From Variovorax sp. DXTD-1 (GTDB lineage: Bacteria; Pseudomonadota; Gammaproteobacteria; Burkholderiales; Burkholderiaceae_C), in assembly GCF_003984625.1 (NCBI RefSeq), contig NZ_RWKH01000001.1, forward strand, positions 310,001 to 374,000: DNA of 64,000 nt. The letters are read 5' to 3'. Position numbers and translations under genes: made by a program. Under the pieces are notes generated by a model. That model was not told where the DNA came from, searched no databases, and worked only from the letters and a program-made list of their open reading frames with translations. Positions 24,943-34,600 of the stretch are shown here, piece by piece; within the stretch, counting starts at the first letter, position 1; every line of letters begins with the position of its first letter.

Positions 24943-26022
24943 ATGACCGACACGCCGACGATTTCACCCCTCAACCCGCTGGCTCCGCTGCGGCTCACCA
25001 GCTTTTCGCACGGCGGGGGATGCGGCTGCAAGATCGCGCCTGGCGTGCTGTCGGAAATTCTGAAGAACAGCGGCGGCGGCCTCATTCCGCCGGAGCTGAT
25101 GGTAGGCATCGAAACCGCCGACGATGCGGCCGTATACCGACTGAACGACAAGCAGGCGCTGATCGCGACCACCGACTTCTTCATGCCCATCGTGGATGAC
25201 CCGTACGAGTTCGGCCGCATTGCGGCCACCAACGCCATCAGCGACGTCTACGCGATGGGCGGCAAGCCGATCATGGCGCTGGCACTGGTGGCTATGCCGG
25301 TCAACCAGCTGCCGGTGGAAGTCATCGGCGACATCGTGCGCGGCGGGCAGGACGTGTGCCGCGCGGCCGGCATTCCGATTGCGGGGGGCCACACCATCGA
25401 TTCGGTCGAGCCGATCTACGGGCTCGTGGTGATGGGCCTGGTCGACCCGGCCCACGTCAAGCGCAACGCCGAGGCGCGTGCGGGCGACGTGCTGGTGCTG
25501 GGCAAGCCGCTCGGCGTGGGCGTGCTTTCGGCTGCGCTCAAGAAAGAAAAGCTGTCGCTCGCGGGTTACCGGCAGCTCATCGAGAACACCACGCGGCTGA
25601 ACACGCCGGGCATTACGCTGGCGACGATGCCGGGTGTGCATGCGCTCACCGACGTCACGGGCTTCGGGCTGGCCGGCCATGCGCTGGAGCTCGCACGCGG
25701 CGCCAAGCTCACGGCCACCATCGACTGGCCCCGCGTGCCGCTGCTGGACGGCGTGGCCGCCATGGCGGCGGATGGTTTCGTGACCGGTGCCTCCGGCCGC
25801 AACTGGGCCGGCTACGGCGCGGACATCGAGCTTGCGGACGGCCTCCCCGCCGCTGCCCAGGCACTGCTGAGCGACCCGCAGACCTCGGGCGGTCTGCTCG
25901 TGAGCTGCGCTGCCGAGTCGGCCGAAGCGGTGCTGCAGGTCTTTCGCGAGGAAGGCTTCTCGCATGCCGCGGTGGTCGGCCGCATGGAGCAGGGCCCGGC
26001 GCGCCTGCGCGTCTTGGCTTGA
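24943..26022 (+). CDS. selD: Selenide, water dikinase (selenophosphate synthetase)
   Basis: The 359-residue enzyme makes selenophosphate from selenide and ATP in the cytosol. The N-terminal glycine-rich loop GGGCGCKIAPG carries the catalytic Cys27 (Cys17 in E. coli) and Lys30; the active residue is Cys, not selenocysteine. DDAAVYRLND, TTDFFMPIVDDPYEFGRIAATNAISDVYAMGG and the late LLSDPQTSGGLL motif are standard for the family. I chose the ATG at 24943; the frame opens at 24880 without a better start. With mnmH nearby and no selA or selB in the window, its visible purpose is tRNA 2-selenouridine. It is divergent from the phnDCEE-mnmH run. Confidence 0.96.
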   Translation: MTDTPTISPLNPLAPLRLTSFSHGGGCGCKIAPGVLSEILKNSGGGLIPPELMVGIETADDAAVYRLNDKQALIATTDFFMPIVDDPYEFGRIAATNAISDVYAMGGKPIMALALVAMPVNQLPVEVIGDIVRGGQDVCRAAGIPIAGGHTIDSVEPIYGLVVMGLVDPAHVKRNAEARAGDVLVLGKPLGVGVLSAALKKEKLSLAGYRQLIENTTRLNTPGITLATMPGVHALTDVTGFGLAGHALELARGAKLTATIDWPRVPLLDGVAAMAADGFVTGASGRNWAGYGADIELADGLPAAAQALLSDPQTSGGLLVSCAAESAEAVLQVFREEGFSHAAVVGRMEQGPARLRVLA

Positions 26023-26117
26023 AGGCCGCGCGGGTGCTGCCGCAAGTCCCGAGTTCGGGCCAGAATGCGGCCAAGGGGAAACGCTGCAAGACTTCGGCAG
26101 TGAACAACGAGGGTCGC

Positions 26118-26603
26118 ATGATGCGCACAACGGTTCTTTTCATTTCGGTCTTTGCTGCCGCGGCCATGGGCATGGCGGCGCATGCGGCGGACGTGATTCG
26201 CTGCACCGACGCCAGCGGCCGCATCGTCTACACCGACGGCCAGTGCCCGCCCGGGAGTAAGCTCTCGCGCCAGGTGCCCATTTCCGAGCCGCTGTCGGTG
26301 GTGCCGCCTGCTTCCTCCTCGGAAGAAGCGCGCCGCCCGGCCTACACGCCGTCGCCGAGCGCGGCGTTGCCGCAGCCCCCCGTCAGCAATGTGCCGCAGG
26401 GCCCCGCCATCATTCCGCGCAACGTCGAAGAGCCGCGCGTGGCGCCCGAGCCGCCGCCCGTCTACAGCTGGGGGCCCGATCCGTACTACGACGGGGGCCG
26501 CCCCGTCATCCGCCCGCGGCCCCCGCGCCCGCAGGACCCGGGGCCGCCACCGGGCCAGCGGCCGTGCCAGAACCTGGCGGGCATCAAGCGCAGCAACTGC
26601 TGA
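26118..26603 (+). CDS. Secreted DUF4124 protein
   Basis: The 161-residue product has a signal peptide (about residues 1-23, ending AAHAAD) followed by a DUF4124 domain: VIRCTDASGRIVYTDGQCPPGSK, with the typical Cys pair. The rest is Pro-rich and probably disordered, with PPVYSWGPDPYYDGG, an RPRPPRPQDPGPPPGQ stretch and a final QRPCQNLAGIKRSNC. DUF4124 proteins are common periplasmic proteins of unknown role in betaproteobacteria. ATG at 26118 or 26121 (Met-Met) may start it. It follows selD by 95 bases. Confidence 0.85.
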   Translation: MMRTTVLFISVFAAAAMGMAAHAADVIRCTDASGRIVYTDGQCPPGSKLSRQVPISEPLSVVPPASSSEEARRPAYTPSPSAALPQPPVSNVPQGPAIIPRNVEEPRVAPEPPPVYSWGPDPYYDGGRPVIRPRPPRPQDPGPPPGQRPCQNLAGIKRSNC

Positions 26604-26616
26604 GCCGACGCAGCCG

Positions 26617-27060
26617 ATGCAACTTCGCCCGTGGACCGTGTACTGCGACGGCAGCGCCATGCCGAACCCCGGCCGCATGGGCGCCGGCGCGGTGATCACC
26701 GACCCCGACGGCGTCCGTCACACGCTGTCGCTGGCCAGCCACGCCACCGGCTGCAACAACGAAGCCGAGCTGAGGGCCCTGACCCTCGCGCTCGAAGAAC
26801 TGAAGGCCAGGGGCGCGACCGCGGTGCTGGCCTATACCGACAACAGCATCCTCGTCGAGCAGCTTGGCGGGCCCGGCGCCAGGCCGATCGCGCGCATGGC
26901 CGGCTTGTTCGAGGATGCCCGAGCGCTGCTCGGCTCCTTCGAAGAAGCGAGCCTTCGGTGGGTGCCGCGGCACCGCAACCAAGAGGCCGACACGCTCGCG
27001 CGCGCCTCGCTGGGGTTTGCGCCCAAGGCGCCCGCCAAGGCAACAAAGAAGCGGCGTTAA
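26617..27060 (+). CDS. RNase H-like protein (reverse-transcriptase-like/RNase HI fold)
   Basis: The 147-residue protein has the RNase HI fold with all four carboxylates: Asp11 (YCDGSA), Glu49 (NNEAEL), Asp75 (YTDNS) and Asp125 (NQEADTLA), plus the nearby His119. It should cleave RNA in RNA:DNA hybrids. It is a short form with a basic tail (PKAPAKATKKRR) that could contact nucleic acid. It starts 13 bases after the DUF4124 stop, so co-transcription is likely although function is unrelated. It is an RnhA paralogue rather than certainly the housekeeping rnhA, so no symbol is given. Confidence 0.88.
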   Translation: MQLRPWTVYCDGSAMPNPGRMGAGAVITDPDGVRHTLSLASHATGCNNEAELRALTLALEELKARGATAVLAYTDNSILVEQLGGPGARPIARMAGLFEDARALLGSFEEASLRWVPRHRNQEADTLARASLGFAPKAPAKATKKRR

Positions 27061-27101
27061 GCTGCGCGGTTCAGTTTTTCAGATAGATCACCGTTTATTC
27101 C

Positions 27102-27350
27102 ATGACCGAAGCCAATTCCCTTCCGCCCCTTCCTGACCACCTGTCCACCGACCCGCGCAGCCCCCATCACGTGGCGGCCGTTTTCGAGCACGACATCGGC
27201 ATCCGCTTCAACGACAAGGAGCGCCTGGACGTCGAGGAATACTGCATCAGCGAAGGCTGGATCAAGGTGCCCGCGGGCAAGACGGTGGACCGCAAGGGCA
27301 AGCCGCTGCTGATCAAGCTGAAGGGCAGGGTCGAGGCGTTCTATCGGTAA
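27102..27350 (+). CDS. DUF3297 family protein
   Basis: The 82-residue protein matches the DUF3297 family: [26 protein letters not shown], then [30 protein letters not shown] and the closing [11 protein letters not shown]. These are small soluble proteins of unknown function, widespread in Gram-negatives. It is in the same orientation as the RNase H-like gene (41-base gap) and the broken macro-domain gene (16-base gap). Confidence 0.85.
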   Translation: MTEANSLPPLPDHLSTDPRSPHHVAAVFEHDIGIRFNDKERLDVEEYCISEGWIKVPAGKTVDRKGKPLLIKLKGRVEAFYR

Positions 27351-27366
27351 GACTCCGCTCAGGGCC

Positions 27367-27881
27367 ATGCAGAACGCGCTTCGCGCCGTACGCGGCGACA
27401 TCAACAAGCTGCAGGTCGATGCCATCGTCAATGCAGCCAATTCATCGCTGCTCGGCGGAGGCGGTGTCGACGGTGCCATCCACCGCGCCGCAGGGCGCGA
27501 GCTTTTGCATGAGTGCCGCCTGCTGTCTGGCTGCAAGACGGGCGACGCCAAGCTGACCAAGGGCTACCGGCCCGGTTCATCATCCACACCGTCGGGCCGG
27601 TCTGGCGCGGGGGCTCGAACGATGAGCCGGAACTGCTTGCATCGTGCTACCGGAAGTCGATGGAAATCGCCGGGCAGCACGGCCTGCGGACCATCGCGTT
27701 TCCGTCGATCAGCACGGGCATCTACGGCTATCCGATCGAACTCGCGGCGCCCATCGCGGTAGCCACGGTCCGGTCGGCGCTGGCCGAAAGCGCCAGCGTT
27801 CAGGAGGCCACGTTCTGCTGCTTCTCGGACGCGGACCTGGCCGTGTACGAGGCGGCGCTTGCGGCAGCGGGGCCTGCCTGA
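27367..27881 (+). pseudogene. Macro-domain ADP-ribose hydrolase (YmdB-like), frameshifted
   Basis: The first part, from the ATG at 27367, reads the macro-domain N terminus: [36 protein letters not shown] with the ADP-ribose-binding NAAN and [10 protein letters not shown] motifs. The rest, from about 27571, reads in another frame: [25 protein letters not shown] and a C-terminal CFSDADLAVYEAAL. The family expects GYRLPARF at the join. Seven bases appear to be missing between CCGG repeats at about 27566-27573; adding seven gives 174 codons, the normal YmdB length. Intact homologues remove ADP-ribose from proteins or hydrolyse O-acetyl-ADP-ribose. Both halves are well preserved, so this is recent decay or an assembly error. 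Confidence 0.85.
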
Positions 27882-27882
27882 A

Positions 27883-28527
27883 TCAACCAAAAACGATGGC
27901 GGTCTTGTGCGCGATGCTGAGCCGGGCCGACTCATAAAGCAGCAGCCAAGACTCGATTTCGCGATACAGACTTTCCTCTCCTTCGCTGATCGCGGTGAGA
28001 CGGGACGCTTCCTCGTCCGAGAGCTGGCCATTCGAGAGCGCGATGCCGAGTGCGGGAGCGACCAGCACCAGTTCTTCAAGCAATCTGTACGAAGAGCCAA
28101 GCATGCCACCGGGCAGATCAGCCTCGTCTTGCTCGGCAAAGATCACCTCTTCGAAGTCGACCGGCAGATAGAAGCCCTCCGCATCGGAGTGGCAAAGCAG
28201 GTGGCTTTCGAACATGCCCGCCACGTCTTCGAGCGTCTCGTCTTCCGTGGGGTCGACGCCATCCGGCAAGGGCGTCGCCATCCAGTCGGGCGTCGTCACG
28301 CGATGTGCGTAGGCCCGGCGGAGGTAATGAATGAACGAATAAGGCAGGCCATCGATCCGGGCACGGGACTCGAGTGGCGGCAACGTGCGCGGCTCCACGT
28401 GCGGCGGCAGGCCAGCCGCTATGAGTCTGCGGTTCGCCGCAGCGAAATCTTCATCGAACCGTTCGGCGCTCTCGGGATCGTTCTCGAGCAAGTCGGCGAG
28501 GATGCCGACGGAGATTGAAAGGCCCAC
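27883..28527 (-). CDS. Conserved hypothetical protein
   Basis: The 214-residue soluble protein has no recognised domain. It is acidic, with an N-terminal helix pair (SISVGILADLLENDPESAERFDEDFAAAN), a LPYSFIHYLRRAYAHR segment near 60-76, a CHSDAEGFYLPVDF strand near 112-125 and a helical C terminus (SEGEESLYREIESWLLLYESARLSI). GGACCCT-like bases precede the ATG at 28527. It ends one base from the broken macro-domain gene, convergent. The overall look is of a cytosolic immunity- or SMI1-like protein, but I cannot support that and leave the function open. Confidence 0.7.
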   Translation of the reverse strand: MGLSISVGILADLLENDPESAERFDEDFAAANRRLIAAGLPPHVEPRTLPPLESRARIDGLPYSFIHYLRRAYAHRVTTPDWMATPLPDGVDPTEDETLEDVAGMFESHLLCHSDAEGFYLPVDFEEVIFAEQDEADLPGGMLGSSYRLLEELVLVAPALGIALSNGQLSDEEASRLTAISEGEESLYREIESWLLLYESARLSIAHKTAIVFG

Positions 28528-28614
28528 AGGGTCCTCCTTGTTTCAATGATCGATTCGGCGAATGCGGTGCTGTGCGTCACGCGCGTTCGCCGGTATTAAC
28601 TGTCGCCCCGGCGC

Positions 28615-31600
28615 TTACTTCGCCGCCTCCACCTTCACCCGCGCATTCGGCGTCTCGCCGAACATCTCCGGCGCATACATCGCCTCGACGCGGCTCGGCG
28701 GCAGCGCGAAGTCGCCAACGTTGTTCAGGCGCACGGTGTATTCCATCTTCACCACGCCCTTGGGCAGGTACTCGTAGTAGCTGCGGAAGGCTTCGAAGCT
28801 GCGCTCTTCGAAAGCCGGCCAGCCGGCGCCCGACTTCTTCTCGCCTTGCGTGGCGATCTGCGAGTCGCGGCCGAGGCCGCTGCCCAGGATGGTGGCGCCG
28901 CCGGGAATCGGGTCGCTGATCACGACCCAGGTCATGTCGGCGCTGGCGTTCACCTCGATGCTCACGCGCAGCACGTCGCCGCGCGTGTACTTGCCCGCGG
29001 TGGCTTGCTCGACGGGCGTGATGGTCTTCTTGAGCGCGTAGCCGGCGGCAAAAGGCGCCTTCAGCTGCACGGCGGCAATCGACTGCATCGTGAGCCACGG
29101 CTTGCCGGTGCCTTGCTGCGTGACCAGCAGCGTGTCGCGCACCGGCGCACCCGAAGGCGATGCCGCCCAGGGCAGGAACATGGTGTTGTTCTTCAGGTTG
29201 CCCGGTGACGCGGGCGCGCCGAAGAAGGTGCTCTGGTTGGGGGCGCCGGCCGCATCGGTGGTCTTCACGCGATCGACCTTGCTCCAGTCGACCTGCGCCT
29301 TCGCGGCGCCGAGCGTGGCGGCGGTGATGCCCGCCACCGGCGTGCTTTCGAGCACCTTGGAGAACTTCTCGAGCGCGAGCCCGCCCCACAGGTTGGCGGT
29401 GGTGGTGTGCCAGGCGCCGTTCTGCTGGCGGCCGATGAAGCCGTTGGCGAGCTTGCCGATGTCGTCCTTCCACGCCGGGTCGTCCATCACGCTCAGCAGC
29501 AGCCGCGCAGTGTTGACGTCGCCGTTGGTCATGAGCCACCACCAGTAGTCGTCCTGTTCGGTGCTGAAGATGAGCTTGGTGCCCTGGTACGACAGGCGCG
29601 CCTTCAGCACGTTGTTGGCCTCGTCGAGGCGCTGCTGGCGCTGCGGCACGTCCTGCACGCGCTTGAGGATGTTGAGCCAGTCGATCACGGCGCTGGTGGG
29701 CCACTGGTTCGGCGCAATGGTGATGCTGCCGAGCATGCTGCCCTTGGCCGTGCCGTAGCGCGACAGCGCCTCCAGCGCGGCAAGCTTGCGCACGTCCAGG
29801 TCCTTGCGCGGACTCCAGAATTCGCGCTGGATGCGGCCTTCGACAAAAGCGATGAGGCCCGACTCCATCGGTGCACGCACGTCGTCAGGCAGCGCGAAGG
29901 CGGGGTTCAGCGCCGCGGCCTCGTGCGTTGCCGCCAGCAGGTACGACGTGAGAATGTCGCTGCCGCGGTTGGCTTCGCCGTCGCGCGGCGGAAAGTAGTT
30001 GGCCAGGCCGTCGCTGTCCAGGTAGGTCGGCAGCTGGGCCAGCACGCCTTGCCACATCTTCGCGTCGCGCAGGCCGACCGATTTGCTGGTCTTCTGCTCG
30101 AGGCAGATGAACGGGTAGTTCGCAAACCAGTCGCGCACGCCGGGCAGGCCTTCGGCAAGCTTGGGCTGCAAGGCGAGCTTGAGGCCGCCGCGGCCGGGCA
30201 GGGCGTCGGCGGGTGGTGCCACGTCGATGGTGAAGGGCCCGTCGAGCTGCACCAGCGTGGCCTGCTGCACCGTGAGCGGCACCGAGGGCACGATACGCTG
30301 GCGCACCTTGAGCGCATCGCGCGCGCCGCCCAGCGTGTCCTTGGCCTCGATCTCCCACAGGATGGCTTCGGCGCGCGTCTGCGCGAGCTGCGCGGGCGCG
30401 GTCACGGTCCAGGCCACTTCGCGTGCTTCGCCGGCCGGAATGTCGACGGTTTGCGTCTCGAGCGTGAGCAGCGTGGCGCGCGGCGTGGCTTCCACCTTCA
30501 TCGGCTTCTGCGTGGTGTTGCGCAGCGTGATCTGGGCGCGGAACTGGTCGTCCTCGCGCACCAGCGGCGGCAGGCCGCTGATGATCTGCAGGTCTTGCGT
30601 GGCCTGGATGCTGGTCTGGCCCGTGCCGAAGAGGCTGGTGCCCGAATCGGCCACGGCCACGATCTTGAAGGTGGTGAGCGCATCGTTGAGCGGCACCGTC
30701 ACCACGGCCTGGCCGTTGGCGTCGAGCACCACCTTCGGGTTCCACAGCAACAGCGTGTCGAGCAGTTCGCGCGTCTGGCCCTTGCCGCCGCCGCCGCCTG
30801 CGGGCACGGCCTTGCGTCCGTAGTGGCGCCGGCCGACGATTTCCATCTGCGCGGTGGAGGTGGAGACGCCCCAGCTGCGCCGCTGCAGCATGGCGTTGAG
30901 CAGGTTCCAGCTGTCGTTGGGCATGAGCTCCAGCAGGGCCTGGTCGACCGCGGCCAAGGCCACTTCGGCGCCGGCCGCGGGTTTGCCGTCGGGCAGCTTG
31001 GCGGAGATGGTGATCTGCGCCTTGCCACGCACGGGGTAGCTGGGCTTGTCGCTGGTTACTGTCACGTCGATCTGGTGCGCGCGCGTGCCGACGCGGATCT
31101 CGGCCATGCCCAGGCGATAGGCGGGCTTGCTCAGGTCGACCATCGCGGTGGGCGCGACGTATTCCTTGCCTTCGTACCAGAAGGCCGTCCACCATTCGCG
31201 CGGTGCTTTGAAGCCCCAGGTGAAGAAGCTGTACCACGGCACTTCGCGCAGGCGGCCGCGCAGGGCGAGCACGCTCACGTAGGCGTTTGGTCCCCATTCG
31301 GGCTTGACCTGCAGGCTCACGGTCGGGTCCTTGCCGTTGAGCTGGACCACGTGCGTTTCGATGATGCCCTCGCGTTCCACCGACACCAGCGCGGTGGCAA
31401 AGCGGAAGGGGCTGCGCACCTGGAACTTGGCGATTTCGCCGGGCTGGTAGCTCTTCTTCTCGGGCAGCACGTCGATGCGGTCGTTGTCCTCGCCGCCGAA
31501 CCAGAGTTCGCCTTGCTTGGTCACGTACACCGAGCTGGCGGCGCGGCTGTCGCGGCCTTCACTGTCGGTGGCGCTGGCCACCAGCTCGACTTCGCCGGCT

Positions 31601-34600
31601 TCCTTCAGCTCGGATTCGCACAGCAGCAGGCCGCGTGCGTCGCTCTTGCCGCTGCAGACGGTACCGATGTCCTTGGTGTCGGTCTTGTTGTCGTAGGTGT
31701 AGAAACCGCCCACCATGCGCTTGCGGCTGGTGGTGGTGATGCGCGCCACGGCGCGCACGTTGAGCGTCACGCCGGCCTGGGGCTTGCCCGAAAGGTCGAG
31801 TGCCAGCGCCTGGTACTTGAGCTTCTGGCTGGTGGAAACCCAGCCCTCGGTCTTGATGCCGGCAATCACCGAGGCGGGCCACAGCGTCTGCGTGCTGCGG
31901 ATGGTCTGCACCTCGCCGTTCGGGTCGGCGTAGGTGGCTTCGAGCAGCAGCTCGCGCGCGGCCTTGACCTTGGGCACCTTGTCGATCGTGACCTTGCCGG
32001 CGCCGTCCTTGTTGAGCGTGAGCGGCAGCTTGTCGGCGATCACGCGGGTGTCGCTGGCGCTGTTGATGTCTTCCTCTCCGCCCGCAGCATCGGCGGCGGG
32101 CGCGGCCGCCTGCGCACCGTCGGCTTGCACGCGCGGCGGGTTGAAGCTGAAGGCGTCGTGGTCGGCAAAGCTCAGGCTCTTGCCGCGCATCATGGCCGAC
32201 ACGCGCACCGGCAGGTTGGCGGCGCCGCCGCCGGCCACGTAGTTGATCTGCACGTCGGCCGGCACCGAGACCACGCTCACCAGCGGTTTCTTGTCGGTGG
32301 GCGCAATGCGGCCTTCGAGCACGGGCAGGCGGAACTCCTCGACGCGGAACAGGCCGGTGGAGAAGCTGCGGTTGTAGTCGCTGTCGCCGCCTTCGCCGCC
32401 CTCGCCATCGGATTCGCCGCTGTTGGCGTCCTTGCCCTTGCCGGTACGCAGCATGACCTCGTACACGCCGAGCTTGGCGGCCGGCGGAATGGCAAAGGTG
32501 TTTTCCGCGCTCAGGCCGCCGGTCGGCGTCTTGCGCCAGGCAAGCGGCTGCGTAAAGCGCTGGCCGCTGCCGGTGTGGGTCACCACCAGCGTGTCCGGCC
32601 GGTTTTCGGGCAGGCCGAAACCCTTGCTGGTCTGGGTGCGGATCAGGTGCTTCATCGACACCGTTTCGCCGGCGCGCAGCAGCGTGCGGTCGAAGATGGT
32701 GTGGGCCACGCGGTCGGGCTCGGCCTGCAGGCTGGTGGGCACATTGAAGCGCCAGGGCTCGATGCCGCGCTGCCAGTCGCTCCAGGTGAAAGCCAGGTCT
32801 TCAATGCCCTTGTCGTCCTTGGCGCGCGCGCTGACGAACCACGCGCCCGTGTTGTATTCGTCAGGCCCGTTGCAGCTGGGCGCGTCGGGCGCGATGCCGG
32901 TCAGGTTGACGATGCCGTTGGCGTCGGTCTTGCCGGTTGCGACGGCGGTGCCGCGGCAATCGGACACGCGCACTTCGGCATTCGGCACCACCTTGCCCTT
33001 GTCGAGCGTGGTGACCCAGGCCATCGAGTTCTCGCGGCCGAGCTTGAAATGCACGGCCAGGTTGGTGGCCAGCGCGGTGGTGCGCACGTACATCGTGCGG
33101 CTTGCGCCGTAGCGCTCGTCGAGCAGCGCGTCGCCGAGCTTCTGCGAGGCAATTTCGAGCACGTGGAAGCCGGGCGTCAGCGGAATGCCGATGACTTCGA
33201 AGGGGCGCGGATCGCCGCTCTCGGCCTTGGGCATGTCGAGCGCCTTCACGCCGGGCTGGCCCGCCAGAAGAGACAGCATGCGGGTCTGAATGCGGGTGCG
33301 CTCGTTGGTCTCGATGACTGCGGGCAGCGCGCCCTTGATGTCCTTGCGCGCCTGCTCGCGGCTCACCGTGTACTCGTCGTAGCGGCGCACCTTGCGGAAC
33401 CACGCGATGATTTCCGCGTCGGTCTTCGGATTCATGTCGCTGACCTTGCCGGGCGTGAGCGCCTGCACCATGAGCGCGGGTTCCACGCGGCGCACGGTCA
33501 CCGGCATCATGGCCGGCGTGCCGGGTTCGGCCAGCCGCTCGACCACGCCGAAAGGCGAGGCGGCGAACTTGGCCAGGGGCGGCATGGCGCCGGTCGCCAC
33601 GTCCAGCGGAAAGCTGCCGGGCGAAGCCAGCGGCCGGCCCGATGCGTCTTCGAACTTGGCGGGCAGCTCGACCGTGTACTTGGTGTCTTCGGCAAGCGGC
33701 GGGGCGAAGCTCGCGGCGCTGACGACATCGTCTTCGCTGGGTGTGCCGCCGTCGTTCTCGAGCGTGGCGGCAATCGATTTGCCGGCGCCCTTGAGCTGGA
33801 TCTGCGAAGCCATCTTGCGCGTGACCGGCGCATTGAACTGCAGCTGCATCGGCCGCAGCGGCAGGCAGGCGGCTTGCGCGTTCTCGCGCTCGCAGGTGAA
33901 AGACACCGCAAACGGCTCGCGCACCTGAAAGCTCAGGCGGCGCTCCACGTTGTTGGCCACACCCGAGGGCGTGGCCACGCCCTTGCCGTAGACGATCTGC
34001 ACCTTGCTGCCGGGCGTGAGCGTGCGGTTGCACTGCAGCGCAATGAAGCGCAGCGGCTCTTTCGCGGCCTCCTGGTCGCGGCCAAAAGCCTTGAGGAGGC
34101 CGGCGCGCTGCTCGCCTTCGAGCAGCCTGACGGGAATGCGCTCGCCAATGCCCTCGGCCGCGCACCAGACGTTCTGGCGCACGCTCTCGACCGTCGCCCC
34201 ACCGTTGAGCTCGAGCACGAACATCTGCTGCTCGTCGATGCGCCCGTAGCTCCCGGGCATGAAATTGCGCACGAACGGGCCGCCGCTATTAAATTGATAG
34301 CGCTCCGGGCCGGTCAGTTCACCGCCGGCACTCGGCTTGAAGGTGGAGATTCGCGTAACGGTGCAGCGCACGCCGGGCGGCAGGTCGTTCTCGAAGTCGA
34401 AGACCCATTGCTTGGCATCGGTCCAGCGGCCCGTTCCCTTGCCCGCACGGGCGTCGGTGCAGCTCACCGTGAGCGGCGCGGGTGCCTTCGGGTCGCCGAA
34501 ATTGACGGCGGTCTGGTCGAACTTGGCGACGATCTGGCGCACGCGCGCCACCTCGCCTTGCGGCGTCAGGCTGGTGATCTGCAGGGCATGGCCCGGGCCG

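Noticed and set aside
24943..26022. SelD as a selenoprotein
   Set aside because: The active-site position is encoded as Cys27 with no in-frame TGA, and no selA/selB/selC is visible.
27102..27881. DUF3297 plus macro-domain gene as a DarTG-like toxin-antitoxin pair
   Set aside because: DUF3297 has no DarT ADP-ribosyltransferase features, and the macro domain is of the YmdB type and frameshifted.
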